From: Arthrobacter sp. efr-133-R2A-120
GTDB taxonomy: Bacteria; Actinomycetota; Actinomycetes; Actinomycetales; Micrococcaceae
Assembly: GCF_030209835.1 (NCBI RefSeq)
Contig: NZ_JARVRF010000052.1
Coordinates: forward strand, 1 to 61,234
Length of the DNA: 61,234 bases
Reading direction: 5' to 3'
In this document: piece after piece, positions 48,865-57,467 of the stretch
Position numbering within the stretch: the first letter of the stretch is position 1
Layout: every line of letters begins with the position of its first letter
The notes under the pieces: generated by a model
Seen by the model: the letters and a program-made list of their open reading frames with translations, nothing else
What the model was told of the DNA's origin: nothing
Database searches by the model: none
Position numbers and translations under genes: made by a program

Positions 48865-49641
48865 GTGAACCGAGCATCCTTGGAAAAGCGTCCGGACGAA
48901 GTTGCGACGATGTTTGACGATGTCGCCCCCAAATACGACGTCGTCAACGATGTCCTGTCCATGGGGCAGACCCGGCGTTGGCGCCGCGTCGTCGTGGATG
49001 CGATGGATGTTCGGGTAGGCCAAAAAGTCCTGGATCTGGCTGCCGGTACCGGCACGTCCAGCGAACCGTACGCAGACGCCGGAGTGGACGTCGTGGCCTG
49101 CGACTTCTCGCTGGGGATGCTGAAGGTCGGCAAACGCCGCCGCCCGGACATCAACTTCGTTGCCGGGGACGCCACCAAGCTGCCGTTCGCGGACAACTCC
49201 TTCGACGCGTGCACCATTTCCTTCGGCCTCCGCAACGTCAACGAACCACACAAGGCCCTCGCGGAGATGTTCCGCGTCACCAAGCCGGGCGGACGCCTGG
49301 TCATCGCAGAATTCTCGGCCCCCGTGGTCCCCCTCTGGCGGACCATGTACACCGAATACCTCATGCGCGCGCTGCCCGCCATCGCCACCAAGGTCTCCTC
49401 CAACCCGGACGCCTACGTGTACCTCGCCGAGTCCATCCGCGCCTGGCCGGACCAGGACCACCTGGCCGCGTGGCTGCAGGAAGCCGGCTGGACCGACGTC
49501 AACTACCGCAACCTGAGCGGCGGCATCGTGGCGGTGCACCGCGCACAGAAGCCCGGTGCCGAACATCGGGAAAGCGTTCCCGTGGCCAAGCTGCGTCGGC
49601 AGATCAAGCCGCGCCGCCAAGCCGGCGATCAGTCCCGCTAA
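48865..49641 (+). CDS. menG: Demethylmenaquinone methyltransferase
   Basis: 258 residues from a GTG located 6 nt after GACAAT. The UbiE/MenG signature is clear: FDDVAPKYDVVNDVLSMGQTRRWR, the SAM-binding LDLAAGTG at 56-63, CDFSLGMLKVGKRR, FGLRNVNEPHKALAEMFRV and the C-terminal NLSGGIVAVHR. It methylates demethylmenaquinone in the last step of menaquinone synthesis. A basic 25-residue tail follows the family end. First gene of a run with menJ and the polyprenyl synthase. Confidence 0.92.
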   Translation: MNRASLEKRPDEVATMFDDVAPKYDVVNDVLSMGQTRRWRRVVVDAMDVRVGQKVLDLAAGTGTSSEPYADAGVDVVACDFSLGMLKVGKRRRPDINFVAGDATKLPFADNSFDACTISFGLRNVNEPHKALAEMFRVTKPGGRLVIAEFSAPVVPLWRTMYTEYLMRALPAIATKVSSNPDAYVYLAESIRAWPDQDHLAAWLQEAGWTDVNYRNLSGGIVAVHRAQKPGAEHRESVPVAKLRRQIKPRRQAGDQSR

Positions 49642-49663
49642 CCGGCCTATTAACAAGGACGCT

Positions 49664-51061
49664 GTGAACGTACTGATAGTCGGCGCAGGGCCAGCCGGGT
49701 CCACCGCCGCGTACTACCTTGCCCAGGCGGGCATTTCCGTGACGGTGCTGGAAAAGACCAGCTTCCCGCGTGAGAAGGTCTGTGGCGACGGCCTCACTCC
49801 CCGCGCGGTCCGCGAAATCCAGAAGCTCGGCCTCCCGCACGCCGAGGACGAGGGGTGGCGCCGCAACAAGGGGCTCAGGCTCATCGCCGGAGGCCGCACC
49901 ATTGAATTGCCGTGGCCCGAGGTCGCCGATTTTCCCACGTACGGACTCATCCGTACCCGCCTCGGATTCGACGAGGAGCTGGCCCGGCACGCCCAGTCGG
50001 CGGGCGCCGTCGTGCTTGAACGCCACAGCGTCACCGAAGCACTGCGCGACGACGCCGGGCGCGTGATCGGCGCGCGCGCCGCTTTGCTCGACGACTCCGG
50101 ACGGAAGACAGGCGAAACGCGCGACTTCCATGCCGACGTTGTGCTCGCCGCGGACGGCAACTCGACCCGCACCGCCGTTTCGCTCGGCATGCACAAGCGC
50201 GACGACCGCCCGCTCGGCGTCGCCGTCCGCACCTACTTCACCTCGCCCCGCCACGACGACGACTGGATGGAAGGCTGGCTGGAGCTCCATTCGCCGGCTT
50301 CCCACGCCTCGCAAGCTCGGCGCGGTACCCGCGCCGTCTCTATTGGCAAGTCCGGCAAGCCGCTGCCCGGTTACGGATGGGTTTTCGGCGTCGGGGACGG
50401 AACGTCCAACGTGGGCCTCGGCATCCTGAACTCCTCCAAGGAATTCGGCAAGCTCGACTACAAGCAGGTCCTGCGCGAATGGACCGCAGGCATGCCTTCC
50501 GAGTGGGGCTTCACGCCCGAAAACCAGGTGGGGGAGATCCGCGGCGCCGCCCTGCCCATGGGCTTCAACCGCACCCCGCACTACTCGCCAGGGCTCATGC
50601 TCCTGGGCGACGCTGGCGGCATGGTTTCACCGTTCAACGGCGAGGGCATTTCCTACGCCATGGAGTCGGCCCGCTTTGCGGCCGAGTTCATTATCGACGC
50701 ATCATCGCGTTCGCGTTCAGCCCGGTGGACAGCCGACGACGGCGACGCTCACCTTTCGCGCTACGCGGACTACGTGCGGGACCAGTGGGGTTCGCACTTC
50801 ACCCTTGGCCGGATGTTTGCCACGCTGATCGGCAAGCCCGCCGTCATGAAACTCGCGCTACGGACCGGCATGCCCATTCCGGTGCTCATGCGCTTTGTGG
50901 TGAGGATGCTCGCCAACCTCACGGATGCGTCCGCCAAGGGTTTCGAGGACCGCGTGATCCGCGTCCTCGAGATGCTGGTCCCGGCCACATCCAACACCAC
51001 GTCCCCCGCCGCTTCCACCCGTGCCGGCACCGAATCAACGCTTTCCACCGCGAAAAGTTAG
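49664..51061 (+). CDS. menJ: MenJ-like menaquinone isoprenyl reductase (geranylgeranyl reductase family)
   Basis: 465 residues from a GTG behind AAGGA. FAD-binding GAGPAGSTAAYYLAQAG at the N-terminus, the family signature PREKVCGDGLTPRAV, and GDAGGMVSPFNGEGISYAME for the flavin. Mycobacterial MenJ saturates one isoprene unit of menaquinone, and its gene lies beside menG and a polyprenyl synthase, as here. A generic geranylgeranyl reductase is the alternative, but the context is strong. The C-terminal 30 residues are Ser/Thr-rich. Confidence 0.85.
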   Translation: MNVLIVGAGPAGSTAAYYLAQAGISVTVLEKTSFPREKVCGDGLTPRAVREIQKLGLPHAEDEGWRRNKGLRLIAGGRTIELPWPEVADFPTYGLIRTRLGFDEELARHAQSAGAVVLERHSVTEALRDDAGRVIGARAALLDDSGRKTGETRDFHADVVLAADGNSTRTAVSLGMHKRDDRPLGVAVRTYFTSPRHDDDWMEGWLELHSPASHASQARRGTRAVSIGKSGKPLPGYGWVFGVGDGTSNVGLGILNSSKEFGKLDYKQVLREWTAGMPSEWGFTPENQVGEIRGAALPMGFNRTPHYSPGLMLLGDAGGMVSPFNGEGISYAMESARFAAEFIIDASSRSRSARWTADDGDAHLSRYADYVRDQWGSHFTLGRMFATLIGKPAVMKLALRTGMPIPVLMRFVVRMLANLTDASAKGFEDRVIRVLEMLVPATSNTTSPAASTRAGTESTLSTAKS

Positions 51062-51070
51062 GGTTAACCC

Positions 51071-52174
51071 GTGACTCACTCTGCCGAACACAGTTGGACG
51101 CACGCCGGGCACGGCCTGCCGGACACTGTCGAACCCGCTCCCACCACCACCGCGATCGCCACCGGCCTGCAGCTTCCCGCCGGTTTCGCAGCTATCGCCA
51201 AGGACGTGGAGCTGGGTCCTGCCATCACCACGAACCTTGCCCGAGTGGAAAAGAAGCTCCGCGAAGCTATTGCCAACTCGGACCCCCTGGCTGACGCAAC
51301 GTCGCGTCACCTGGTGGAAGCCGGCGGCAAGCGCATCCGCCCGCTGCTGACCCTCCTGTGTGCCCACCTCGGCGACGCATCCCGTCCCGAAGTGGTCCAG
51401 GCCGCCGTCGTGGTTGAACTGACCCACCTCGCAACCCTCTATCACGACGACGTTATGGACTCCGCGCCCTACCGCCGCGGTGCCCCCACCGCACACGAAG
51501 TCTGGGGCAACTCGGTGGCCATCCTCACCGGTGACCTGATCTTCGCCCGCGCCTCGATCCTGGTGTCCGAACTCGGTTCGCGTGCCCTGGGAATCCAGGC
51601 CCGCACCTTCGAACGCCTGTGCCTCGGCCAGCTGCACGAAACCGTGGGCCCGCGCGAAGGCGAAGACGCGGTGGAGCACTACCTGTCCGTCATCGCCGAC
51701 AAGACCGGTTCCCTGGTTGCGGCCTCGGGCCAGCTCGGTGCCATCTTCGCCGGCGCCGACGAAGCCTTCGAAGACGTGCTCGTGGAGTATGGCGAGAAGG
51801 TGGGCGTGGCGTTCCAACTGGCCGACGACGTCATCGACGTCACTGGTGTCAAGGTCAAGTCCGGCAAGTCCCCGGGGACAGACCTCCGCGAAGGCGTTCC
51901 CACGCTGCCCGTCCTCCTGCTCCGCAGGGCCGCCGACAACGGTGACCAGTCCGCCGTCGAACTCTTGAAACTGGTGGACGGCGACCTGTCGTCCGATGAG
52001 GCGTTGGCCCTGGCAGTCGCCGGGCTGCGCGAGCATCCCGTCACCGCCGAATCCTGGGTCATTGCGCGTCAGTGGTCCGCGGAAGCCATCGAGGCCTTGA
52101 AGCCGTTGCCCGAAGGCGTGGTCAAGGAGTCGCTGACGAACTTCGCCCACGCCGTGGTGGAACGCGCCAGCTAG
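51071..52174 (+). CDS. Long-chain polyprenyl diphosphate synthase
   Basis: 367 residues from a GTG 9 bp after menJ. The first Asp-rich motif is HDDVMD (D126, D127, D130) and the second ADDVID (D252, D253, D256). GGKRIRPLL binds the allylic/IPP diphosphate. The residues before the first motif (ELTHLATLYHDD) are small enough for a long chain product. It likely supplies the octa- or nonaprenyl side chain for menaquinone. An N-terminal extension of about 45 residues precedes the fold. Confidence 0.88.
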   Translation: MTHSAEHSWTHAGHGLPDTVEPAPTTTAIATGLQLPAGFAAIAKDVELGPAITTNLARVEKKLREAIANSDPLADATSRHLVEAGGKRIRPLLTLLCAHLGDASRPEVVQAAVVVELTHLATLYHDDVMDSAPYRRGAPTAHEVWGNSVAILTGDLIFARASILVSELGSRALGIQARTFERLCLGQLHETVGPREGEDAVEHYLSVIADKTGSLVAASGQLGAIFAGADEAFEDVLVEYGEKVGVAFQLADDVIDVTGVKVKSGKSPGTDLREGVPTLPVLLLRRAADNGDQSAVELLKLVDGDLSSDEALALAVAGLREHPVTAESWVIARQWSAEAIEALKPLPEGVVKESLTNFAHAVVERAS

Positions 52175-52186
52175 TTTGGCGGCCCC

Positions 52187-52291
52187 GCAGACCCAACTGA
52201 TCCCCACCGCCACCCGCAGACCCAACTGACTCGCAGTTGTTGTCGTTTTGACCCGTCATAACGACAACAACTGCGAGCTAGTTGGGTGGGG
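52187..52291. repeat. REP-like palindrome, family A, copy 3, with an adjoining fragment
   Basis: Arms 52219-52247 (ACCCAACTGACTCGCAG to TTGTTGTCGTT) and 52260-52291 (AACGACAACAACTGCGAG to AGTTGGGTGGGG) are nearly perfect complements around a 12-bp loop. CGCAGACCCAACTGA occurs twice (52186-52200, 52214-52228). The segment 52191-52214 also matches 18754-18777. Confidence 0.85.
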
Positions 52292-52318
52292 CGCGCGAAG
52301 GCCGGGCTTAAATGCAAT

Positions 52319-52370
52319 GGCCCCGGTTCCTTGCAACGCTACGAGTCACGCGCTGCAACGAACCGGGACC
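52319..52370. terminator. Hairpin downstream of the menG operon
   Basis: GGCCCCGGTTCCTTGCAACGC pairs, with few mismatches, with GCGCTGCAACGAACCGGGACC about 10 nt on. No T tract is present, so it may be a terminator, processing hairpin or small repeat. Confidence 0.5.
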
Positions 52371-52491
52371 ATAATCTCCGTTGCATCAGACCCACCGGAG
52401 GCATTTAGTGAATCCGGTTACAGCATATGACAACTTTGTCACGGGTGCAACTTTCCCGGTCAAAGGGTTTTCCGGAGTTTTCGGGGAATTC

Positions 52492-52592
52492 TGCGCGCCG
52501 TCCTGACCCTCTTTAAATTCAAAATGGCCCCGACACGCCTGAGAAGGGGTGTGTCCGGCAGTTTATGGACCCAAAGAAGGTCAGGAAGGGCC
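52492..52592. repeat. Nested hairpin element, family D, copy 1 (left of AbiEi/DUF559-type gene)
   Basis: Outer arms CCTGACCCTCTTT (52502-52514) and AAAGAAGGTCAGG (52573-52585), inner stem around CCGACACGCC. It begins GCGCGCCGTCCTGACCC and ends GGTCAGGAAGG. The same order of motifs recurs at 53590-53690. Confidence 0.75.
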
Positions 52593-52599
52593 AGCAAAG

Positions 52600-52630
52600 T
52601 TGTCCACATAGGGGAACCCGGAGCTACTGT
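52600..52630 (+). promoter_or_regulatory. TTGTCCACA box and promoter of the intact AbiEi/DUF559-type gene
   Basis: TTGTCCACATAGGGGAACCC (52600-52619) closely matches 16290-16309 upstream of the frameshifted homologue. TACTGT at 52625-52630 is a possible -10 box, 19 bp after TTGTCC. Confidence 0.5.
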
Positions 52631-52659
52631 CGCCTGAGCGATGCTGCTGGAGTGGCCAC

Positions 52660-53565
52660 ATGGATATAGTGCAATTCCTCCAGAGGCGGGGCGGTGCGGC
52701 CCGGACTGCGCAACTGCTTCGAGCGGGCTTTCCCAAGTCGGCGTTGGCCCAAGGGCTCCGCAACGGAACGCTCAACCTGTTGCGCCGCGGGATCTACACG
52801 ATTGAGGGCGCGGATCCAGGCATCGTTGCTGCGTTAGCGGCGAATGGCGTCTTGACCTGCGTTTCGGCTGTTCGTTTCTACAATTTGTGGCAGCTGCAGG
52901 AGCCAGGAGGCGTCCAAGGACTGGGGAGTTCCCGGAGACCCGAGGCCATCCATCTCAGCTGCGGTAGCGGCCTAGTCCGGGACGGTGTGGTGGACCATGC
53001 CCGATGTAGGCACCCGGGGCATCCGTACCTTCCTGTGGCCGGCCTAGCTGATGTCCTTATCCACGCCCTGAGATGCCGACCCGAACTGGAATCCTTGGTA
53101 ATTGTCCAGTCCGCAGTTAGCCGCGGGTTGATCACCACAGACTTCCTTAAGACGAAACTGCAAGGCAACCGCAACGGAGCAGCGAGGGCTGCGCTGGATC
53201 TTGTGCTGCCCAGGGCTGATTCCTTGCTGGAAGTGCTCGCACACACGCACTTTGTCCGGGCGGGCCTCCGGGTCCGGATGCATGTGGAACTGGCGGGGGT
53301 GGGGGAGGTGGACTGCTTGATCAACGAGTGCCTTGTAGTGGAACTCGACGGCCATACGCATCTGGAGCCGCGGCAGGTCAAGAAGGACCGGTACCGGGAC
53401 AACGCCAGTGTGAAGGGTGGGCTCTTGTCGTTGCACTACTTCTACAAGGACGTGGTCCACCGTCCTAAAGAGATGGTCAACGAGGTCTTGACCGTGTTGC
53501 GGCACCGGGAAGTCGGCCGCTTCGCCCCCGCAAGATACGCGCCCGGGTGGGTGCCGCCGTCGTAA
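52660..53565 (+). CDS. AbiEi-like HTH plus DUF559/Vsr-like nuclease-domain protein
   Basis: 301 residues. The N-terminus (about 1-50; GGAARTAQLLRAGFPKSALA and LLRRGIYTI) matches the AbiEi antitoxin-type winged helix. The C-terminal domain (about 195-285) has VGEVDCLINECLVVELDGHTH, the D...ExD pattern of PD-(D/E)XK nucleases of the Vsr/DUF559 group, and a basic VKKDRYRDNASV helix. In actinobacteria such fusions are frequent and stand alone; no AbiEii toxin gene adjoins. The catalytic state is untested. ATG preceded by GGAG. Flanked on both sides by family D hairpin repeats. Confidence 0.7.
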   Translation: MDIVQFLQRRGGAARTAQLLRAGFPKSALAQGLRNGTLNLLRRGIYTIEGADPGIVAALAANGVLTCVSAVRFYNLWQLQEPGGVQGLGSSRRPEAIHLSCGSGLVRDGVVDHARCRHPGHPYLPVAGLADVLIHALRCRPELESLVIVQSAVSRGLITTDFLKTKLQGNRNGAARAALDLVLPRADSLLEVLAHTHFVRAGLRVRMHVELAGVGEVDCLINECLVVELDGHTHLEPRQVKKDRYRDNASVKGGLLSLHYFYKDVVHRPKEMVNEVLTVLRHREVGRFAPARYAPGWVPPS

Positions 53566-53589
53566 TCCAGCAGCAGACTCCACCAAAGC

Positions 53590-53690
53590 GCGCGCCGTCC
53601 TGACCCTCTTTGGCACGAAAAAAGCCGCGACACACCCTGATCCAGGCGTGTCGCGGCTCCTCGAAATTCCAAGAGGGTCAGGAAGGCGTG
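53590..53690. repeat. Nested hairpin element, family D, copy 2 (right of AbiEi/DUF559-type gene)
   Basis: Outer arms at 53599-53613 (CCTGACCCTCTTTGG) and 53669-53682 (CCAAGAGGGTCAGG). The inner stem is AGCCGCGACAC with GTGTCGCGGCT. It separates convergent genes and probably terminates both. Confidence 0.8.
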
Positions 53691-53718
53691 GCGCCCACTA
53701 AAGCCCCCCCAAAAAACC

Positions 53719-54141
53719 CTAGTCTTCGTCGCTGAAAGCCCAGTCGAACATGTCGAACACGAACTCGGAGAACGTGCCTTCTTCGGATTTCCACTGGCCG
53801 CGGGCGTTGTTGCGGCGCCACACGATGGGATCGGGGACGCCGAGGTCGCCTACGCGGAAGCCCCAGGTGAACTGCTCTTCCTCGTCCTCCAGGAACATGA
53901 GGAAACCTTCGTCGTCCACTTCGAGCTCTTCGGGGTCCCAGAAGTAGTGGTACGCCTCCATGAGATCCTCGCAGCCACCGATCGCGAGGTAGAACTCCCG
54001 CAGGACCATGGGAATGGTGAACGAGTGGGCGGATAGGGCCTCGTCCAGCTCAGCGGCGGACAGCCCGTCTTCTTCCTGCCATTCGTCCTCGAGATACTTC
54101 GGTACAAGCGCGCGGAACTTCTCGAGGAACATGTCAGTCAT
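53719..54141 (-). CDS. SMI1/KNR4 (SUKH)-family protein
   Basis: 140 very acidic residues. The pattern PMVLREFYLAIGGCEDLMEAYHYF, then FLMFLEDEEEQFTWGF and PDPIVWRRNN, fits the SUKH fold used by many immunity proteins of contact-dependent toxins and by housekeeping proteins. No toxin gene with a recognisable domain adjoins, so an immunity role is unproven. The ATG at 54141 lies 6 nt after TAGGAT (minus strand), indicating a leaderless mRNA. Confidence 0.7.
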   Translation of the reverse strand: MTDMFLEKFRALVPKYLEDEWQEEDGLSAAELDEALSAHSFTIPMVLREFYLAIGGCEDLMEAYHYFWDPEELEVDDEGFLMFLEDEEEQFTWGFRVGDLGVPDPIVWRRNNARGQWKSEEGTFSEFVFDMFDWAFSDED

Positions 54142-54154
54142 GCTCCCATCCTAG

Positions 54155-54826
54155 CTAATCGCGGCCACGTGAATCGGCGCCCGAGGACACCCCGGCGCGG
54201 TGCCATCCCCGGACCGCGAGGGGCACCCGCCAACCGCGCCGCCAAGCCACCACCCGGAAGGCGAAAACCCAGGCGGCAATGACCCCGGCAGTAACCCCGT
54301 TGAAGGCGCCGATGTTCCAGAGCAAGGCCGTCAGGGCGGCTCCCGTTAGGGCCGGCAGGGCGTAGAGGTCCCGGGCGTTGAAGAGGGTGGGAATTTCGTT
54401 GGCCGTGATGTCGCGGAGCAAGCCGCCACCCACAGCCGTGGTGACTCCCAACAAGATTGCAGCCACCGGATTCATCCCGGCGGCCAGTGCCTTGAGCGTC
54501 CCGGTGATGCAGAACAAGGCCAGCCCGCCGGCGTCGAACAGTGTCAAGAGGGACGTGAAGCGCTGGATGCTCGAAAACAGGAAGTACACCAGCACCGCGG
54601 CCAACAAGGGTGGTAGCAGGTACACCGGGTTGGTGAACGCCGCGGGCGGGCCGGCGTTGATGACGATGTCTCGGATGACACCGCCGCCCAGACCGACCAG
54701 CGAAGCCAAGAGGAGCGAGCCGATGATGTCGAACTGCTTCTTGGCCGCGAGCAAGGATCCGGACACGGCGAAAAAGAAGACGCCGGCCAGATCCAGCCAT
54801 ACCAGCGCAAGGTCAAAAGTGAACAA
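54155..54826 (-). CDS. TRIC/UPF0126-family membrane channel
   Basis: 223 residues with about seven membrane helices in two repeated halves. Each has a glycine-rich signature: GLGGGVIRDIVINAGPPAAF in the first and AVGGGLLRDITANEIPTLF in the second. Prokaryotic TRIC proteins form potassium-permeable trimeric channels; the older name is YadS/YicG. The start is a TTG at 54826 behind a GGAG site; no ATG is available in a sensible position. The last 25 residues are basic and outside the family core. Confidence 0.82.
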   Translation of the reverse strand: MFTFDLALVWLDLAGVFFFAVSGSLLAAKKQFDIIGSLLLASLVGLGGGVIRDIVINAGPPAAFTNPVYLLPPLLAAVLVYFLFSSIQRFTSLLTLFDAGGLALFCITGTLKALAAGMNPVAAILLGVTTAVGGGLLRDITANEIPTLFNARDLYALPALTGAALTALLWNIGAFNGVTAGVIAAWVFAFRVVAWRRGWRVPLAVRGWHRAGVSSGADSRGRD

Positions 54827-54889
54827 ATGCAGCTCCGTTCTTCGTTCACAGACGGGCGATCATGCTCGCCCAACGTTACGCTTGCACGC

Positions 54890-55588
54890 ATGAACAGCCC
54901 CGTCTTGATCGCGTGCGCCCACGGAACCCGGAACATCGAAGGGCAAGCCGCTATCCGCCAGGTCTTGGCCGAAATCGAGGCTTTGCGCCCCGGCCTGACG
55001 GTCGTGGAGGCCTACGTGGACGTCCAGGAGCCCGAGTTGGGCGGCGTGGTGGCCGGCCTCCCGGAAGGCACGCCCGCCGTCGTCGTTCCCTTGCTGCTCA
55101 GCACCGGCTACCACGTCAAGGTGGACATCCCCAAGGCGATCAAGTCCCGTCCGGAGGTGTCCGCGGCGCCGCCGCTGGGGCCGGATCCGCGGCTCGCGGA
55201 GCTGCTCGCCGCACGGTTGCGCGACTCGGGCCTGGGCGACGACGACGGCGTGCTGCTCGCCGCCGCGGGCTCGTCGCTGCCGGACGGTTCCGTCGATTCG
55301 GAAGAGCAGGCGCGCCAGCTCGCCGAGCTGCTGCCCAACAAGGTGCGCGTCGCCTATGGCGCGAGTGCCGAGCCGAACGTGCCCGACGGCGTCGCGGCCT
55401 TACGCGCCGAACTCACCGACGACGGCGGCCGGGTGGTGGTGTCGTCGTATCTGCTCGCCACGGGCTACTTCCACGACCAACTGTCCAAGGCCGGAGCCGA
55501 CATCGTGACGGCGCCGCTGCTGCCCTCTCCGGTCCTCGCGGAGATCGCCCTGGAACGCTACGACGCGGTGGTTGCCGCGCGCTCCTGA
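54890..55588 (+). CDS. Sirohydrochlorin chelatase-like protein (CbiX/SirB)
   Basis: 232 residues. The N-terminal active-site His is in LIACAHGTRN, and a second histidine comes from LLLSTGYHVKVDIPKA. A repeated half has VLLAAAGSSLPDG and SYLLATGYFHDQLSKAG, with its first His replaced by Ala/Gly. The family inserts Fe or Co into sirohydrochlorin. Its position directly before the siroheme-dependent sulfite reductase favours ferrochelation for siroheme. TACGCT lies 7 nt before the ATG at 54890. Confidence 0.85.
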   Translation: MNSPVLIACAHGTRNIEGQAAIRQVLAEIEALRPGLTVVEAYVDVQEPELGGVVAGLPEGTPAVVVPLLLSTGYHVKVDIPKAIKSRPEVSAAPPLGPDPRLAELLAARLRDSGLGDDDGVLLAAAGSSLPDGSVDSEEQARQLAELLPNKVRVAYGASAEPNVPDGVAALRAELTDDGGRVVVSSYLLATGYFHDQLSKAGADIVTAPLLPSPVLAEIALERYDAVVAARS

Positions 55589-55709
55589 ACTGTTCTTTTG
55601 GATGCATAGCCGAGCCGGTCCCACAAGGTCCGTCGGCGATTCGTGACGAAATGTTTCCCTAGGTGACTTTCCGTTTCCCGGACCTTTGTTACGCCTCTCT
55701 GGCCAGCCC

Positions 55710-55715
55710 TACAGT
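55710..55715 (+). promoter_or_regulatory. -10 box TACAGT of the sulfate-reduction operon
   Basis: TACAGT, 6 nt (CGATGC), then the ATG at 55722. TTGTTA about 18 bp upstream can serve as the -35 box. Confidence 0.55.
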
Positions 55716-55721
55716 CGATGC

Positions 55722-57467
55722 ATGACTGATACAGCTCTAGCCGGAGCGTCTGCGGACGAGGCTGCACCCAAGCGCCCGGCCCGCACCGCCCGTCCTGCCG
55801 CGAAACCCCACGGCCAGTGGAAAGTCGACGGCACCGCGCCGCTCAACGCCAACGAAACCTGGAAGCAGGAAGACAACGGGCTCAACGTCCGCGAGCGTAT
55901 CGAGTCTGTCTACTCCAAGCACGGCTTCGACTCGATCGACGGCACGGACCTGCACGGCCGTTTCCGCTGGTGGGGCCTCTACACCCAGCGCAAGCCCGGG
56001 ATCGACGGCGGCAAGACCGCCACGCTTGAGCCGCACGAGCTTGAGGACAAGTACTTCATGCTCCGTGTGAGGATCGACGGCGGTGCGCTCACCACCGAGC
56101 AGTTGCGCGTCATCGGCCAGATCTCCGTGGACTTCGCCCGTGGCAGCGCCGACCTGACCGACCGCCAGAACATCCAGCTGCACTGGATCCGCGTGGAGGA
56201 CGTGCCGGAGATCTGGCGCCGCCTCGAATCCGTTGGCCTGTCCACCACCGAGGCTTGCGGCGACGTCCCGCGTGTCATCCTGGGCTCCCCGGTTGCCGGC
56301 ATCGCCAAGGACGAGATCATCGATCCCACGCCGCTGATCCACGAACTCGCGGAACGCTTCATCGGCGACCCCGAGCTCGCCAACCTGCCGCGCAAATACA
56401 AGACCGCCATCACCGGCCACCCCTCGCAGGACGTGGTCCACGAGATCAACGACTTCGGCCTGGTCGGCATGGTCCACCCGGAACTCGGCGTCGGCTATGA
56501 CCTCTGGGTGGGCGGCGCGCTTTCCACCAACCCCATGCTTGCCAAGCGGCTCGGCGCATTCGTGAAGCCCGAGGAAGCCGCCGAAGTGTGGCTCGGCGTC
56601 ACCAGCATCTTCCGCGATTACGGTTACCGCCGGATGCGCACCAAGGCACGCCTGAAGTTCCTCATGGCCGATTGGGGTCCCGAGAAGTTCCGCCAGATCC
56701 TTGAGGACGAATACCTCGGCTTCAAGCTTTCCGACGGCCCCGCAGCGCCCAAGCCCTCGACGCCCGGCGACCACGTCGGCATCCACGAGCAGAAGGACGG
56801 CAAGTTCTTCATCGGAGCCACGCCCTTGGCCGGTCGTCTCTCCGGCAGCCAGCTCGTGAAGCTCGCGGACACCCTCGAAGCCCGCGGCTCCTTCCGCCTG
56901 CGCACCACGCCGCACCAGAAGATCGTTGTGCTGGACGTCGCCAAGGAGCAGGTGGAACCGCTCGTCGCCGAACTGGACACCCTCGGCCTCTCCGCCCGCC
57001 CGTCCGTGTTCCGCCGCGGCACCATCGCCTGCACCGGCATCGAATTCTGCAAGCTCGCCATCGTGGAAACCAAGGTCACGGCAGCCACCGCGGTCGCCGA
57101 ACTGGAACGCCGCCTGGCCGACCTCGCGGACAGCGGCCAGTTGCCCCAGGCGCTGTCCCTGCACATCAACGGCTGCCCCAACTCCTGCGCCCGCATTCAG
57201 ACCGCGGACATCGGGCTCAAGGGCATGATGCTGCCAACGCCCGACGGCGACCCCACCCCGGGCTTCCAGGTTCACCTGGGCGGCGGGCTGGCTTCGTCCA
57301 ACCGCGAAGAAGCAGGCCTCGGACGCACCGTGCGCGGCCTCAAGGTTTACGTCGAGGACCTGCCCGACTACGTAGAGCGGGTAGTCCGGAAGTTCGTGGC
57401 CGACCGTGCCGAAGGCCAGACCTTCGCCGAATGGGCACACTCCGCAGATGAAGGAGATCTCCAGTGA
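55722..57467 (+). CDS. Ferredoxin-type sulfite reductase (NirA-like)
   Basis: 581 residues. The [4Fe-4S]/siroheme ligands are C437-X5-C443 (ACTGIEFC) and C485-X3-C489 (NGCPNSC). Duplicated nitrite/sulfite reductase half domains carry NIQLHWIRVEDVPEI and RTTPHQKIVVLDV. It reduces sulfite to sulfide with six electrons. The following cysH, cysD and cysN genes indicate sulfite rather than nitrite. A 35-residue Ala/Pro/Lys-rich N-terminal tail precedes the fold. First gene of a tightly overlapping four-gene operon. Confidence 0.9.
   Translation: MTDTALAGASADEAAPKRPARTARPAAKPHGQWKVDGTAPLNANETWKQEDNGLNVRERIESVYSKHGFDSIDGTDLHGRFRWWGLYTQRKPGIDGGKTATLEPHELEDKYFMLRVRIDGGALTTEQLRVIGQISVDFARGSADLTDRQNIQLHWIRVEDVPEIWRRLESVGLSTTEACGDVPRVILGSPVAGIAKDEIIDPTPLIHELAERFIGDPELANLPRKYKTAITGHPSQDVVHEINDFGLVGMVHPELGVGYDLWVGGALSTNPMLAKRLGAFVKPEEAAEVWLGVTSIFRDYGYRRMRTKARLKFLMADWGPEKFRQILEDEYLGFKLSDGPAAPKPSTPGDHVGIHEQKDGKFFIGATPLAGRLSGSQLVKLADTLEARGSFRLRTTPHQKIVVLDVAKEQVEPLVAELDTLGLSARPSVFRRGTIACTGIEFCKLAIVETKVTAATAVAELERRLADLADSGQLPQALSLHINGCPNSCARIQTADIGLKGMMLPTPDGDPTPGFQVHLGGGLASSNREEAGLGRTVRGLKVYVEDLPDYVERVVRKFVADRAEGQTFAEWAHSADEGDLQ

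Noticed and set aside
52660..54141. AbiE toxin-antitoxin pair formed by the AbiEi-like gene and the SUKH gene
   Set aside because: The neighbour is a convergent SUKH-type protein without a nucleotidyltransferase (AbiEii) motif, and a terminator separates them.
55737..57440. 567-codon antisense frame opposite the sulfite reductase
   Set aside because: The sulfite reductase on the plus strand has all cluster ligands. The antisense product shows only composition bias.
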